From Bacteroidales bacterium UBA4866 (GTDB lineage Bacteria > Bacteroidota > Bacteroidia > Bacteroidales > P3): a stretch of DNA of 21,105 nucleotides. The notes beneath the pieces were generated by a model. It saw nothing but the letters and a program-made list of their open reading frames with translations. It was not told the DNA's origin and did no database searches. This document shows, in pieces, positions 7,753 to 15,333 of this stretch. The DNA lies in the NCBI GenBank assembly GCA_002399565.1, contig DHDW01000039.1, forward strand, positions 1,989 through 23,093. The letters run 5' to 3'. The position numbers and the translations under genes are program-made. The first letter of the stretch is position 1. Each line of letters starts with the position of its first letter.

Positions 7753-8031
7753 CAAAATCATCTAAATTATCATCAGTTTTAAGCAAAAAGAAATCAAGTT
7801 ATAAATCTCTAAAAATAAAGCATTAAACTCGATTAATTAGACTTTAAACTTTTTAAACTTGATGTTGATGTCAGAATCATGCCATGATTTACTCCAATTC
7901 ATGGCATGAATTCATCCATTTCATGGCATGATTTGACTCAATTCATGGCATGATTCCGAGCAATTCATGGCATGAATTGGAGATCAAAACTTGATTAAAA
8001 TAGTTGTAAACTTCGTTTTGGTAGTTCAATA
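7753..8031. repeat. 279-bp dispersed intergenic element, copy 1
   Basis: It is identical to 11110-11388 at 278 of 279 positions (G7970 versus T11327), without gaps and in the same orientation. It fills the gap between the convergent gpx and AraC-type genes, starting 28 nt after the gpx stop and ending on the base before the regulator's stop codon. The internal inverted pair AATCAAGTT (7792-7800) and AACTTGATT (7988-7996) encloses a 22-bp-period array of CATG-N-CATG sites (7878-7974). All reading frames are short and the 22-bp period is not a multiple of three, so it is not coding. I see no terminal inverted repeats or target-site duplications. Together with flanks it accounts for the whole 7725-8031 gap. 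Confidence 0.95.
7878..7974. repeat. Five CATG-N-CATG near-palindromes at exact 22-bp period (copy 1)
   Basis: CATGCCATG starts at 7878 and CATGGCATG at 7900, 7922, 7944 and 7966, always 22 bp apart. Several units extend to AATTCATGGCATGAATT. Spacers of 13 bp differ except for a TT beginning and an A/T-rich AATT-like end. The last four units are enclosed by CTCCAATTCATG (7892-7903) and CATGAATTGGAG (7971-7982), a 12-bp inverted repeat. The period is close to two helical turns, so all sites face the same side of the DNA. Confidence 0.93.
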
Positions 8032-8763
8032 TTATTCTTGATGAATGTCTTTGCTGCTTGACATTATTCTAAAGTCATTTGGGGTTACGCCTATCTCTTT
8101 TTTGAATGACGAATGGAAAACCTGTCTATTGTTGTATCCACACATTATACCTATTGCTTCCATCTTATAGTTACATGTTTTAACGTCCATCAATAGTCTT
8201 ACTGCTTCATTTACTCTGTATTCATTTAATAGAGCTGGGAAATTCTTATTAAAATATGAGTTTATTACTTTTGACAATATTGTGCGATTTGTTCCTAGTC
8301 TTTTTGCTGTTTCGTTTATATTTATTTCGCTATCGAGATATATCTTTTCTCTATCAAATAGGTTTATTAGTCTTGTCAGCAAATCTTTCTCTTTTCCGTC
8401 TAATGCAGAGCTGTCCTTCTTTGTGAAATTTTCTAATGGCTCTTTTCTGTTAACCCATTCCATATTTTTTTGAACAAGTTTCTTATAGGCTCTTCTTTTT
8501 TCTAGGTATAGGAATAAGAAGAGACCAATTGCATCTAAGAGGAAAAATAAGAATATTCCTAAATCCAACTTAGAGAAATCTACATTCGATTTTGTCTTAT
8601 TATACTTAATAAAATATTCACATGCAGTTTTATAATCTCCATTTTTATAATATTCCAAGGCTAATTTCTCGTTGTTTTCTATCTTTTGTTTGGCTTTGCC
8701 TTGAGCTTGGATTAGATTAGTTGAAATCAATACAAGCAAAACTAATAATATCTTATTTCTCAT
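8032..8763 (-). CDS. Membrane-anchored AraC-type transcription regulator with short extracytoplasmic region
   Basis: The 243-residue protein begins with a signal-like hydrophobic segment (5-20, ending IQAQG), has a small exported region with one TPR-like helix pair (about 32-57, EKLALEYYKNGDYKTACEYF), a transmembrane helix (about 68-87) and a cytoplasmic AraC domain (about 135-233). Both helix-turn-helix units are visible: INETAKRLGTNRTILSKVI (about 149-167) and MEAIGIMCGYNNRQVFHSSF (about 201-220), followed by the usual GVTPNDFR. Bacteroidota encode similar TPR-membrane-AraC proteins with much longer TPR sensors; here the sensor is reduced to about 45 residues. It is transcribed divergently from torF-amtB, which makes that operon the obvious target (inference). 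The stop codon abuts repeat copy 1. Confidence 0.88.
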   Translation of the reverse strand: MRNKILLVLLVLISTNLIQAQGKAKQKIENNEKLALEYYKNGDYKTACEYFIKYNKTKSNVDFSKLDLGIFLFFLLDAIGLFLFLYLEKRRAYKKLVQKNMEWVNRKEPLENFTKKDSSALDGKEKDLLTRLINLFDREKIYLDSEININETAKRLGTNRTILSKVINSYFNKNFPALLNEYRVNEAVRLLMDVKTCNYKMEAIGIMCGYNNRQVFHSSFKKEIGVTPNDFRIMSSSKDIHQE

Positions 8764-8783
8764 GATTTTTTCTTAGTAAGGTG

Positions 8784-8813
8784 CAAATTTACAAAAAAAT
8801 ACTACAATTCAAA
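8784..8813 (-). promoter_or_regulatory. Promoter of the AraC-type regulator gene
   Basis: On the minus strand TAAATTTG (8784-8791) has TTTG (8810-8813) 18 nt upstream, a clean consensus match. The leader to the ATG at 8763 is about 20 nt. Confidence 0.6.
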
Positions 8814-8967
8814 GAAGAAAAGATATAGTCTTAAAATATTGACTGTAAATAATTTAATTATAAAATTACAAATCATTACTTGTATCATTGCTAAATAATT
8901 ACAATAAACATACAACATCCTTACATATATAATATAAATATGTACATCAATTTTTCATTTACTATTA

Positions 8968-8975
8968 TATATTTG
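8968..8975 (+). promoter_or_regulatory. Candidate -7 element of torF-amtB
   Basis: TATATTTG at 8968-8975 fits TAnnTTTG, but no TTTG lies at the expected -33 distance. A weak -33 box would fit a promoter that needs an activator. The divergent 257-nt region also holds AATTACAA twice, at 8864-8871 and 8897-8904 (33 bp apart), of unknown meaning. Confidence 0.35.
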
Positions 8976-9020
8976 CACAAATTTATTTCCAAATATTAAC
9001 TAAATAAAAAATAAAGACAA

Positions 9021-9788
9021 ATGAGAAAACAAGTATTTATTACTGCCATTATTATTTTAAGTGCTTTAAATATTATTAAAGCTCAAGGCAATTTTAATAT
9101 TTCTACAGATATTCAAAGTAGATATATTTGGCGTGGACAAGCCTTAGGGGGAAATACTCCTAGTATCCAACCTTCGATGAAGTATAATATTAAGGGCTTT
9201 GAACTTGGTGCTTGGGGAGCTTTTTCTACCTCGCAACTTACAACACAAGAACTTGATGTATATTTATCGTATACTTTTTTAGATAATATGTTTACTGCAA
9301 TAATAATCGACTACTCATTTCCAAAAGATTTTACTCAATTTGATTACTTTGATTATGGCAAAAATACAACTCATGTATTAGAGGCTGGTATAGTTTTTAA
9401 TGGGTTGAAGAATCTTCCTATCAATGCATCTATCTATACAAATTTTTATGGTGCAGACTCTAAAGACATTAATAATGATAATGTAATGTCTACGTATTTA
9501 GAAGTATCATATAATCCTTTTATTGAGAAGATAAACACAAGTCTTAGCGTCTTTAGTGGATTTGCCTTAAATGGTGGATACACAAATACTAATCCTATTA
9601 GTTCTTTAAATAATAATATATATGGATATTATGGTAATATAGGATTTGCGTGTGTAAATCTTGGATTAGGTGCAACAAAGAACTTAAAAATAACTGAATC
9701 ATTTTCATTACCAATAAGTACTAAGCTTATATTTAACCCTGAGGCTAAAAAGGCTTTTTTCACTGTTAGCACTGGAATTAAAATTTAA
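9021..9788 (+). CDS. TorF-family putative outer-membrane beta-barrel protein
   Basis: The 255-residue protein has a signal peptide (about 1-21, ending IIKAQG). The mature start ISTDIQSRYIWRGQALGGNTPSIQPSMKY matches the pattern of the TorF-type putative porins (a strand, then Y-x-x-RG-x-x, then a gap and P-x-(I/V)-Q). The rest alternates polar and hydrophobic residues in strand-sized blocks, as in a small barrel. It lacks the terminal aromatic residue typical of many barrels and ends in GIKI. It precedes amtB by 41 nt, so it may supply outer-membrane permeability or a periplasmic-side function for ammonium or related nitrogen uptake (inference). The actual substrate is unknown. Confidence 0.78.
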   Translation: MRKQVFITAIIILSALNIIKAQGNFNISTDIQSRYIWRGQALGGNTPSIQPSMKYNIKGFELGAWGAFSTSQLTTQELDVYLSYTFLDNMFTAIIIDYSFPKDFTQFDYFDYGKNTTHVLEAGIVFNGLKNLPINASIYTNFYGADSKDINNDNVMSTYLEVSYNPFIEKINTSLSVFSGFALNGGYTNTNPISSLNNNIYGYYGNIGFACVNLGLGATKNLKITESFSLPISTKLIFNPEAKKAFFTVSTGIKI

Positions 9789-9829
9789 ATAATCAATCAT
9801 TATAAATTAATCAATTAATATCAAAAATT

Positions 9830-11068
9830 ATGTTTGACTCAGGTTCTACTGGATTTATGCTTGTTTGTACAAGCCTCGTTATGCTTATGACCCCAGGGCT
9901 AGCCTTTTTCTATGGAGGCTTAGCCTCTAAGAGAAATATTTTGGGGATTATGGTTCAAAGTTTTGTTTCATTAGGTTGGACAACAATCCTTTGGTTTGTT
10001 ATGGGATATTCCCTCTGTTTTAGTGGTTCAATGGCAGATGGAACTGATTTTGCTGGAATAATTGGAAACCTAGATAAGGCTTTCTTGAATGGTATTACGC
10101 ATAATAGTCCTTTTGCTGGCAATGGGAAAATACCAGAATATGTATTTGTTGCCTTCCAAATGATGTTTGCAATCATCACTCCTGCACTAATTACTGGTGC
10201 ATTCGTTAATAGAATCACATTTAAGGCTTACTTTATCTTCTTGACAGTATGGCAAATACTTGTTTACTATCCTTTCTGTCATATGGTTTGGGGAGGTGGA
10301 ATCCTTGCTGAATGGGGAGTGATTGACTTCGCTGGAGGTATTGTTGTACATGCCACTGCTGGTTTTGCTGCCTTAGCTTCTGTTATTTTTGTGGGTGCAA
10401 GAACAAACAAAAACTCTACTCCTAATAGTATTCCTCTTGTTGCCATTGGTAGTGGATTATTATATTTTGGATGGTATGGTTTCAATGCAGGAAGTGAACT
10501 TCAAGTTGACGGTATTACTGCAAATGCATTTATTAACACAGACGTTGCAGCTTCATTTGCTTTGATTACTTGGATGGTTATTGAGTGGTCGAGAGAGAAG
10601 AAACCTAAATTGGTTGGTATTCTAACTGGTTCAATCGCTGGTTTAGCTACTATTACTCCTTGTGCTGGTTTTGTTCCTTTATGGGCAGCTCCGATAATTG
10701 GGATTTTTGCAGGTGCTGGTTGTTATATTGCTGTTCTTTGGAAAAACAAACAACAATGGGACGATGCTCTTGATGTTTGGGGTGTTCACGGAATAGGTGG
10801 TGTAATAGGAACTATCCTTCTTGGTGTTTTTGCATCATTGAGTGTTAACCCTGCTGGTAATGATGGTTTAATATATGGAAATACTACATTCTTCTTAAAA
10901 GAACTTGCTGCAATCACATTAGCATCTGTTTATGGGTTTGTGTTTACTTATTTAATCCTTTGGTTGATAAATAAAATTACAACTGTTAGAGTTTCTGAAC
11001 AAGATGAAATAGATGGAATAGATATGGCACTTCATGGTGAAAGAGCTTATGATGAAGGTTGTCTATAA
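9830..11068 (+). CDS. amtB: Ammonium transporter AmtB
   Basis: The 412-residue Amt/Rh-family channel conducts ammonium/ammonia across the inner membrane. It shows about eleven hydrophobic spans. The twin pore histidines are His174 (VVHATAG) and His320 (GVHGIGG). The recruitment site includes Trp154 (MVWGGG) and Phe113 (MMFAIITPALITGA); FNAGS (218-222) marks the inner gate. Unlike E. coli AmtB there is no cleavable signal peptide. The cytoplasmic tail EIDGIDMALHGERAYDEG keeps the conserved motif that contacts the PII protein GlnK, yet no glnB/glnK gene is adjacent; the gene instead follows a TorF-like porin. No hairpin terminator is evident after the stop; repeat copy 2 begins 41 nt downstream. 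Confidence 0.97.
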   Translation: MFDSGSTGFMLVCTSLVMLMTPGLAFFYGGLASKRNILGIMVQSFVSLGWTTILWFVMGYSLCFSGSMADGTDFAGIIGNLDKAFLNGITHNSPFAGNGKIPEYVFVAFQMMFAIITPALITGAFVNRITFKAYFIFLTVWQILVYYPFCHMVWGGGILAEWGVIDFAGGIVVHATAGFAALASVIFVGARTNKNSTPNSIPLVAIGSGLLYFGWYGFNAGSELQVDGITANAFINTDVAASFALITWMVIEWSREKKPKLVGILTGSIAGLATITPCAGFVPLWAAPIIGIFAGAGCYIAVLWKNKQQWDDALDVWGVHGIGGVIGTILLGVFASLSVNPAGNDGLIYGNTTFFLKELAAITLASVYGFVFTYLILWLINKITTVRVSEQDEIDGIDMALHGERAYDEGCL

Positions 11069-11109
11069 TTAACTTGAGTTCGACGTAAGAAAAAGATGAA
11101 TAAATAATA

Positions 11110-11388
11110 CAAAATCATCTAAATTATCATCAGTTTTAAGCAAAAAGAAATCAAGTTATAAATCTCTAAAAATAAAGCATTAAACTCGATTAATTAGACT
11201 TTAAACTTTTTAAACTTGATGTTGATGTCAGAATCATGCCATGATTTACTCCAATTCATGGCATGAATTCATCCATTTCATGGCATGATTTGACTCAATT
11301 CATGGCATGATTCCGAGCAATTCATGTCATGAATTGGAGATCAAAACTTGATTAAAATAGTTGTAAACTTCGTTTTGGTAGTTCAATA
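11110..11388. repeat. 279-bp dispersed intergenic element, copy 2
   Basis: This copy is collinear with 7753-8031 (offset 3357) with one difference, T11327, which turns the last CATGGCATG into CATGTCATG. It lies between the convergent amtB and recQ genes, the same topological setting as copy 1. Just past its right end the 10-mer ACTTCGTTTT found inside the element (11367-11376) recurs at 11388-11397, 21 bp away; copy 1 lacks the second one. The remainder of the 11069-11474 gap holds only a weak hairpin (TTAAGCA 11396-11402 with TGCTTAA 11413-11419) and no recognisable gene. Confidence 0.95.
11235..11331. repeat. Five CATG-N-CATG near-palindromes at exact 22-bp period (copy 2)
   Basis: Sites start at 11235, 11257, 11279, 11301 and 11323. 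The final site is CATGTCATG instead of CATGGCATG; the substitution is at the central base of the palindrome, so the two CATG half-sites are intact. Confidence 0.93.
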
Positions 11389-11474
11389 CTTCGTTTTAAG
11401 CATTTTTTACTTTGCTTAATTCTATTTTCTAAAGGGAATTTATGAGTGAATTAATAAAGAAATGAAAAAGAGAG

Positions 11475-13376
11475 TTAATCTTGTTTTTTCAAACTTAGAA
11501 GACCATCCTTCAAAATTATTATTTCTTCGTCCAAAAGCTCTCTAATTAATGGTATTATAACTTCTTTTGAGCCATAATTTATATTATTGGCAAAATATTG
11601 CAATGACTTTGGACCTTGAAGTAGTTCATTATAGATAGCATTTATGGTTTCTTCCCTACCAATTGCTTTCTTATTGGAAAGACATACATCGCATTTGCCA
11701 CATTCCTTTGCTTTAAAGTCAAAATATGTAAGGATTTGTTTTTCTCTACATTCATTTGAACTAATGTAGTCAATTAGTTGCTCAGCCTTTTTCTTGTTGT
11801 TTTCCTTTATTTGATAATAATATTCTTGTGATAGCTCAAAATTATCATTGGAAAGACGGTTTTGAGAAAAAATTAGTTGTGGTTGTGAGGACTTAGGCTC
11901 GTAATAAAGGATATTGTATTTCTCTAATTTCTTAAGTGATTTGAATATATTCTCTTCTGTGTCGTAACATAGCTTAGCTAATTTCTTTTCATCAATTATT
12001 GTAAACTCAGTCATTAGCCCAGAATAAGTTCTTCTTAGAGCTTCAAGCAGAGGGAAATATTGAGGATAGGTATTCATAAAGTCAAATAAAGTATCCCTTT
12101 CAACAATTATGAAAACCTTTGAGAAAGGATGTCTATTCTCCACAACTTCAATTAATCCTGAGTTCTGAAGTATTCTAATTGAGCTAAAAACTAAATAAGT
12201 ATCAAAATTATAAGCCTGAGAGAAAGCAATCATATCAAAATCAAACCTTCTATCCTGCCCTGTTGAAGTGGCAATTTGATAGTAGTTGCATAGAGCATTA
12301 TAAATATTTTGGATATATTTCTTATCTGGAAAATTGGATTCAATTGTCTTTCTTAATGTATCAATATCCCTATCATTATAAAGCAAAATTCCATAAGCTT
12401 TCTTACCATTCCTTCCTGCCCTACCCACTTCTTGAACATAAGCCTCAATGCTTTCTGGCAAATCGTAATGAATTACATAGCTCACATTTTGTTTATCTAT
12501 TCCCATTCCAAAAGCTGTTGTTGCAACCATAACATCTGTCTTTTCTTCAACCCATTGAAGCTGTCGATAGTTTCTTATTGGATTTGTTAATCCTGCATGA
12601 TAAGCCTCGGCTTTAATTCCAATTGCTTTTAGAGTTTGTGAAAGTTCAACTGTTTTCTTGCGTGAGCGAACGTAAATTAAGCCAGAGCCTCCAATAGTTT
12701 CAATAATGGTTTTAATTCTTGTAATTTTATCACTCTCCTGAAAAACCATATAATTTAGATTCTCTCTTTCAACACTTGTTGACAAAATATTTCTTTCTCT
12801 AAAAAGAAGTTTGTCTTGAATATCTTCAACAACCTGCTTTGTTGCAGTTGCAGTGAGAGCTAAAACAGGGACTTGAGGATGATATTTCCTTAAATCAGAA
12901 ATATTAAGAAAGGAAGGTCTAAAATCGTAACCCCATTTTGAAATGCAATGAGCTTCGTCAACAGCAATTAGATTAACTTTCATCTTTTCAAAATAGGATA
13001 TAAATAGCCTTGAAGAAATTCTTTCAGGAGAAATATATAGAATCTTAACTTTTCCATACAAACAATTATTTAAAATTATCTCTATGTTTTGGCTGCTAAG
13101 TCCTGAATAAATTATTCTACTGCTTATACCTTTTTCTTTTAATGATTTTTCTTGGTCAATCATTAGTGCAATAAGTGGAGAAACAACAACTGTTACTCCT
13201 GATTTGCAAAGAGCTGGCAATTGATAACAAAGAGATTTTCCTGCACCTGTTGGCAAAAGAGCAATAGTGTCTTTATTAGACAAAACTGAGGATATAATAG
13301 CTTCTTGATTAAATCGGAAACTATCGTATCCCCAGTATTTCTTTAGGATTTCTTTAGGATCTTTATCTTGTGCCAT
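11475..13376 (-). CDS. recQ: RecQ-family ATP-dependent DNA helicase (no HRDC domain)
   Basis: The 633-residue superfamily 2 helicase unwinds DNA 3' to 5' in recombination and repair. Motifs in order: Walker A LLPTGAGKS (40-48), DEAH box 140-143 in AVDEAHCISKWGYDFRPSF, motif III LTATAT (174-179), motif V region ATTAFGMGIDK (285-295) and motif VI QEVGRAGRNG (315-324). The RecQ zinc site is Cys543, Cys559, Cys562 and Cys565, followed by a short winged-helix-like end (572-633). The C-terminal HRDC domain of E. coli RecQ is absent, as in the shorter of the RecQ types known from Bacteroidota. Its ATG overlaps the rfbC stop by one base (TAATG at 13378-13374), so translation is probably coupled. It is the last gene of the operon. 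Confidence 0.94.
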   Translation of the reverse strand: MAQDKDPKEILKKYWGYDSFRFNQEAIISSVLSNKDTIALLPTGAGKSLCYQLPALCKSGVTVVVSPLIALMIDQEKSLKEKGISSRIIYSGLSSQNIEIILNNCLYGKVKILYISPERISSRLFISYFEKMKVNLIAVDEAHCISKWGYDFRPSFLNISDLRKYHPQVPVLALTATATKQVVEDIQDKLLFRERNILSTSVERENLNYMVFQESDKITRIKTIIETIGGSGLIYVRSRKKTVELSQTLKAIGIKAEAYHAGLTNPIRNYRQLQWVEEKTDVMVATTAFGMGIDKQNVSYVIHYDLPESIEAYVQEVGRAGRNGKKAYGILLYNDRDIDTLRKTIESNFPDKKYIQNIYNALCNYYQIATSTGQDRRFDFDMIAFSQAYNFDTYLVFSSIRILQNSGLIEVVENRHPFSKVFIIVERDTLFDFMNTYPQYFPLLEALRRTYSGLMTEFTIIDEKKLAKLCYDTEENIFKSLKKLEKYNILYYEPKSSQPQLIFSQNRLSNDNFELSQEYYYQIKENNKKKAEQLIDYISSNECREKQILTYFDFKAKECGKCDVCLSNKKAIGREETINAIYNELLQGPKSLQYFANNINYGSKEVIIPLIRELLDEEIIILKDGLLSLKKQD

Positions 13377-13924
13377 TAATAAACAAATGGCGAATTAAAA
13401 TCTTTTAATAATGGAGCAATCTTGTCTTTGTCTGAAAGAATTGGATTTTCAACATTCCATTCTATTCCAATTGTTTCATCAGACCAAAGAACTGATCCTT
13501 CTGATTCTTTATTATAGTAGTTTGTGCATTTGTAAGAAAAAATAGTGTCATCTTCGAGTGTAAGAAAACCATGAGCAAAACCTTCTGGAATATAAAACAT
13601 TCTTTTCGACAAAGCATCTAACTCAACAGCATGAAATTTTCCATAAGTTGGAGAGCCTTTTCGAATATCAACTGCAACATCTAAAACCTTTCCTTGAATT
13701 ACTCTAACCAATTTTCCTTGAGCATAAGGAGGTTTTTGAAAGTGAAGCCCTCTTAGAACATTCTTCATAGACTTTGATTCATTATCTTGAACAAAAATCA
13801 TTTTCATATCATTCTCAAAGTAACGTTCTTGATTGTACGACTCAAAGAAATAGCCTCTTTGGTCTTTGAAAACGTCAGGCTCAACAATCAAAAGGTCAGG
13901 AATTGATGTTTTAATTATTTTCAT
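13376..13924 (-). CDS. rfbC: dTDP-4-dehydrorhamnose 3,5-epimerase
   Basis: The 182-residue RmlC/RfbC protein converts dTDP-4-keto-6-deoxyglucose to dTDP-4-keto-L-rhamnose in the dTDP-rhamnose pathway for surface polysaccharide. Family landmarks are RGYFFESYNQERY (23-35), the LRGLHFQKPPYAQGKLVRV block with catalytic His61, MFYIPEGFAHGFLTL (109-123), and the active-site Tyr131 in FSYKCTNYYNKE. Length and motifs are complete. The usual partners rfbA, rfbB and rfbD are not in the window; instead it lies between lpdA (8 nt upstream gap) and recQ (1-nt overlap), so its placement looks like shuffling of housekeeping genes rather than a polysaccharide cluster. Confidence 0.95.
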   Translation of the reverse strand: MKIIKTSIPDLLIVEPDVFKDQRGYFFESYNQERYFENDMKMIFVQDNESKSMKNVLRGLHFQKPPYAQGKLVRVIQGKVLDVAVDIRKGSPTYGKFHAVELDALSKRMFYIPEGFAHGFLTLEDDTIFSYKCTNYYNKESEGSVLWSDETIGIEWNVENPILSDKDKIAPLLKDFNSPFVY

Positions 13925-13932
13925 AATCTATT

Positions 13933-15321
13933 TTATCCGTGAATTGCCTTTCCATAAGCTGCTTCAATTGCTTCCATAACAGCTTCTGACATTGTTGGGT
14001 GAGGATGAATTGCATCAAGAATATGATGAGCATTTATTTTGTTTTCTCTTGCCAAAACAACCTCTGCAATCATTTCTGTAACATTATCACCTATCATGTG
14101 GCAACCAAGCATTTCGTCTGTGTTAGCATCAATAACAACTTTAACAAATCCATCTCTGTTTCCACTTGCTGAAGCCTTTCCTGATGCCATATACATAAAC
14201 TTACCAACCTTAATTTCTTTTCCTAAGTCTTTAGCTTTATCTTCAGTTAGTCCAACTGATGCAATTTCAGGATAAGTGTATGTACAACCAGGAACATTAT
14301 CATAACTCAATGGTTTTGGGTTTAAGCCATGAATAGCATCAATACAAATTATAGCTTCTTTTGAAGAAACGTGAGCCAAAGCAGGACCATGAACAATATC
14401 TCCAATTGCATAAACTCCTTCTATATTTGTTCTGTAGAAATCATCAACTTCTATCTTTGGACCATTAGTCTTTACTCCCAATTCTTCTAAACCTAAATTT
14501 TCAATATTTGTTTGAACACCAACAGCAGAAAGAACAACATCCACTTCAATAATTTCTTCTCCTTTTTTTCCTTTAATTGTAACCTTACATTTGTCAGAAG
14601 AAGTGTCAACTCTTTCAACAGAAGTTGAAGTATAAACTTTCATTCCACTTTTCTTAAAATTACGTTGAAGAGTTGAAGCAACTTCAGAATCTTCATTTGG
14701 AACTAATGTAGGCATAAATTCAACCAAGGTAACTTGAGTTCCGATTGATTGATAGAAATATGCAAATTCACTTCCTATTGCACCTGAACCAACAACAAGC
14801 ATTGATTGAGGTTGTTCTCTCAAAGTCATTGCTTCTCTATATCCAATTATCTTTTTACCATCTTGAGGAAGATTTGGAAGAACTCTTGAACGAGCACCTG
14901 TTGCTAAAATAATATGATCAGCTTCATATATTTCTTTATTACCATTTAATTCAACCTCCACTTTTTTACCTTTAAGTAATTTACCTCTTCCTTCAATTAC
15001 TTGAACATTATTTTTCTTCATTAAATATTGAACGCCCTTGCTCATATTTTCTGCAACACCTCTACTGCGAGTTACAATTGCATCCATATTAGGTTTTGCT
15101 GAGCCTTCCAATTCAATTCCATAGTCGGAAGTATGCTTTAAATAATTATATACTTGTGCAGATTTCAACAATGCTTTTGTTGGGATACACCCCCAATTTA
15201 AACATATACCACCAAGATTTTCTTTTTCAATAATTGCTACTGAGTAGCCTAATTGTGCTGCACGGATTGCAGCAACATATCCTCCAGGACCTGCTCCTAA
15301 TACTAATATATCAAATTTCAT
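13933..15321 (-). CDS. lpdA: Dihydrolipoyl dehydrogenase (E3)
   Basis: The 462-residue flavoprotein disulfide reductase reoxidises dihydrolipoamide of 2-oxoacid dehydrogenases or the glycine cleavage H protein, forming NADH. It has the FAD-binding GAGPGGYVAA (9-18), redox disulfide Cys40/Cys45 in GGICLNWGCIPTKALL, an NAD-binding GSGAIGSEFA (about 178-187), the second FAD motif VYAIGDIVHGPALAHVS (about 306-322), and the catalytic His441/Glu446 pair in HPHPTMSEA. No E1, E2, lipoate-ligase or gcv gene is adjacent, so which complex it serves cannot be told. It starts 12 nt after the Na/Pi cotransporter stop and precedes rfbC by 8 nt. Confidence 0.96.
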   Translation of the reverse strand: MKFDILVLGAGPGGYVAAIRAAQLGYSVAIIEKENLGGICLNWGCIPTKALLKSAQVYNYLKHTSDYGIELEGSAKPNMDAIVTRSRGVAENMSKGVQYLMKKNNVQVIEGRGKLLKGKKVEVELNGNKEIYEADHIILATGARSRVLPNLPQDGKKIIGYREAMTLREQPQSMLVVGSGAIGSEFAYFYQSIGTQVTLVEFMPTLVPNEDSEVASTLQRNFKKSGMKVYTSTSVERVDTSSDKCKVTIKGKKGEEIIEVDVVLSAVGVQTNIENLGLEELGVKTNGPKIEVDDFYRTNIEGVYAIGDIVHGPALAHVSSKEAIICIDAIHGLNPKPLSYDNVPGCTYTYPEIASVGLTEDKAKDLGKEIKVGKFMYMASGKASASGNRDGFVKVVIDANTDEMLGCHMIGDNVTEMIAEVVLARENKINAHHILDAIHPHPTMSEAVMEAIEAAYGKAIHG

Positions 15322-15333
15322 TTTTAATTCTTT

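Noticed and set aside
7878..7974. CRISPR array
   Set aside because: The repeated core is 9-10 bp with 12-13-bp spacers, far too short, and no cas genes are present. The two copies also carry identical spacers.
7860..7996. Small repeat-encoded peptide
   Set aside because: The 22-bp period is not a multiple of three, the ATGGCATGA units end after two codons, and the longest ATG frame is about 15 codons.
7753..8031. Transposable element (MITE) with terminal inverted repeats
   Set aside because: Comparing the two ends shows only a trivial CAAAA similarity, and flanks of the two copies show no target-site duplication.
8940..8980. Sigma-54 promoter before torF-amtB
   Set aside because: TTGCA is present at 8973-8977 but the matching TGGCAC-like -24 element is absent at the required spacing.
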